The notes under the pieces are model-generated. The model did not search any database. It was not told the origin of the DNA and saw only the letters and a list, made by a program, of their open reading frames with translations. A stretch of DNA of 64,000 bases, taken from assembly GCF_030247185.1 (NCBI RefSeq), contig NC_080572.1, positions 176,480,866 through 176,544,865 of the forward strand. Direction: 5' to 3'. Made by a program: the position numbers and the translations under genes. This stretch comes from Malaya genurostris. Lineage: Eukaryota; Arthropoda; Insecta; Diptera; Culicidae. Below, one piece after another: positions 61,991-64,000 of the stretch (positions are counted from its first letter, which is position 1; each line of letters begins with the position of its first letter).

Positions 61991-64000
61991 CAGAGTATTT
62001 AGAGTACGATTTTTTTTATCAGATATTTAACAGACTGGCAGAGAACGATAAAGATTGGTAGCACCCTTTACATTTTTCAAGCAGAACATGCTATCGTTCC
62101 ACTGGCGCCTATTCGTGGCTAGTTCCTGGATTCCATTTTTACAATATAGAAATCTCATCTGTAGAGAAACCAAGCCAGTACATTGCTGGAACAACTCAAT
62201 CCTCGGTAGACAGATTATTTTGCATCCATTTACATCCCAGCAGCAACAGCAGCAGCAACGGTCGGTTAGAAACAAATAGTACCGGGTAATTAATTGAATG
62301 GTAATTAAAACCAACTACCCGTGCGTTGGCTTCCTTCATAAACAGCTACTCTTTATTCTGGTGCGCTCAGCCTTACCGGATCGAATGGTCGGCGGTCGGT
62401 GTTGGTGTAGTAGCACTTGCATAGAGCGAGAAAAGTCGCGAGAAGCAGCCTTGCAAGGATATAATTTTAATTATGGCCGCCATCGATATTAATTACCCCG
62501 GCAGCTTGATCGGATCGAATGTCGGCGTCTCCACCAGTCAGTCTCGGTCGATGATCGCATGGCGATGGGGAGTCGAAATTACTGCTACGCACTAATTTTG
62601 TGACCGGAGAGGGTACGGTAATAACAGTATTTTTATTCTACCGAGAACTCTTTTGTGGTGTGATCCTTGTCGGCGCTACGTTACAAGTAAGTACACACAG
62701 GACCCTGAGGTGGACAATTGTTGTACCGTATCACTACTGGATTTGCATTGACTGGTTCATGCTGGGTGCGAGAAAAAACCTTCCTGTGGATTAAATGGAA
62801 CTGAAACACGCCACCGCAACTGGCGAGATAGTTTTTCGATAAAAAGTAAATGTTCGTTTTGATTGATATACATTTGCATGAAAAGCTAGTTTTCGCCCGC
62901 AGTAAATGGGTAGTGTGGAACAAGGGATAATTTATGGATTGGCGGGATTTCAATCACGAATTAATTGCTTAAGTTGGTGTTTCACAACTGCGTTTAATGA
63001 TATAGTTTCGCTTATCTAGTGCTTCGTGCAGCGCACTTATTAAACGAACAGAAATTTTTCTCGGGAATAAATAAATAGTAATTTCATTACAAGCATTCCG
63101 ACAACCAAAACGATCGTTCGAATAGCAAAATAAAGAAACTAATCAAAAGATATTGATTTGTGAGTAAATTACACAAGATTGTTGTTGTTTTTTAGCAGAT
63201 CGTAGCAGAATACCTGCTGCGTAAATCGTTACATTCAGACTGTCGGACTTTACTGCCAAATCAAAGTAAACAGCTTTACCAACCATATTAGTCATCTCTT
63301 CTCTGTTTCCGGGGAAGCTGATTCACCAATAAACCCACTGAGTGAACGATCTTTCTTCTCATCGCTGGTTGATTGTTCCTTTATAGGATGAGGGCCATTC
63401 TCCGAAAATGGTTGCTGACTATTTTGCTAGCCATCGTCTGCGCATAAGGGAAAAAAATGAATCGAATTATGCCAAGTAAAACACATCCGATGCCGTCCGT
63501 CGGAAGAACAACCGATCAAAACAAATTCGAACAAGCACTTTGCACTCGTCGCGGTACGCTAAAAAAAAATCTTCCCATAAATACAGTAATTTATGATACT
63601 CTTCAAGGTCACAGCGCACCGTGACGGAGCAGTGATCCACCGCTGTGCCGACCACGAATCACTTGTGAACTTTTTCTCCATCTGATGCTCCCCAGTTCCA
63701 CTGGTCAACCAAAAATCCACTAAAAAATTCCCGCACATTAATGTTGTCTCTCGTTAATGAATTCAAATTTTTACTTCACCACCAACAACAGTTTCGATCG
63801 GTCGGTTCCTTTCGTCGACGTCGTCGTGCATTGCGATTTACCTACATTAGTTCGAAAACAGCGTGACGTAATTTATGGTAGCGATAATTCCGACCGAACC
63901 GACCCCAATATCGTGAATCCGAAAATGAGAGGAGCTGCGCTCGGGAGGATGGCTTTTCGCGGTGTGAAGGAGCTATCTTAATATGTGCACGGGTTATTAG
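61990..64000. other. GC-richer, repeat-poor end of window
   Basis: There is a short CAG/CAA run at about 62,239-62,259 and several overlapping frames on both strands, none with a domain. In grh transcript sense this lies upstream of the known exons, so it may be a large 5' intron or a promoter region. I see no exon with the phase needed to join 46,690. Confidence 0.4.

Overview
The window is a piece of insect nuclear DNA, most likely from a mosquito (family Culicidae). The identification rests on three points. First, the only host gene I recognise is an orthologue of the Drosophila transcription factor gene grainyhead (grh). Second, the repeats are of types I associate with mosquitoes: tRNA-derived SINEs of Feilai-like type, an ITmD37E transposon, and the MITE carrying the motif TTCGACTCAGTTCGTCGAG followed by a TG tract. 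Third, AT-rich introns of tens of kilobases, loaded with small transposons, fit a culicid genome. The species cannot be assigned from the sequence.

Host gene. Three coding exons of grh lie on the minus strand: 46,592-46,690, 46,102-46,467 and 20,245-20,416. All have consensus splice sites, and all phases agree. The 46,102 exon can join the 20,416 exon directly in frame, across an intron of about 25.7 kb. The DNA-binding and dimerisation exons must lie to the left of position 1, and the 5' exons to the right of 64,000. The whole window can therefore be read as grh intron with three islands of exon. Moderately GC-rich, repeat-poor stretches (about 2.5-3.7, 9.4-10.2, 12.4-13.1, 23.2-25.2, 27.4-28.3, 34.4-35.2, 39.6-40.8, 45.9-48.7 and 62-64 kb) are the best places to look for conserved enhancers or alternative promoters, but I see no further coding exon in them.

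Mobile DNA. From left to right there are: SINE copies at 6.5, 6.8, 8.7, 8.8, 15.9, 26.5 and 42.8 kb; a hAT-type MITE with an 8-bp target duplication and a perfect internal palindrome (7.36-7.89 kb); two inverted copies of one TIR element (10.3-11.9 and 14.2-15.2 kb); a 1.24-kb array of a 7-bp repeat (22.0-23.2 kb); two internally deleted copies of one mariner with perfect termini (28.5 and 49.4 kb); decayed Tc1/mariner transposases (31.9, 38.7 and 41.7 kb); a composite SINE-like family (16.7, 36.1 and 43.8 kb); an array of TTTCGCCGAAA-type repeats around a possible solo LTR (37.5-38.3 kb); a foldback element of 117-bp units (44.3-45.2 kb); a Jockey-type LINE broken by a mariner, a hairpin element and a hAT-like element (49.3-52.3 kb); an inverted array (52.5-53.3 kb); tandem copies of a MITE with a long TG tract (53.3-54.8 kb); and an ITmD37E transposon split by a LINE that is flanked by an unusually long 196-bp duplication (55.7-59.8 kb).

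I found no RNA gene other than SINE heads, no CRISPR array, no prokaryotic operon and no convincing new enzymatic system. The most unusual observations are the 196-bp duplication flanking the LINE, the perfect 51-bp palindrome inside the hAT MITE, and the very long pyrimidine-rich heptamer array in the grh pre-mRNA.
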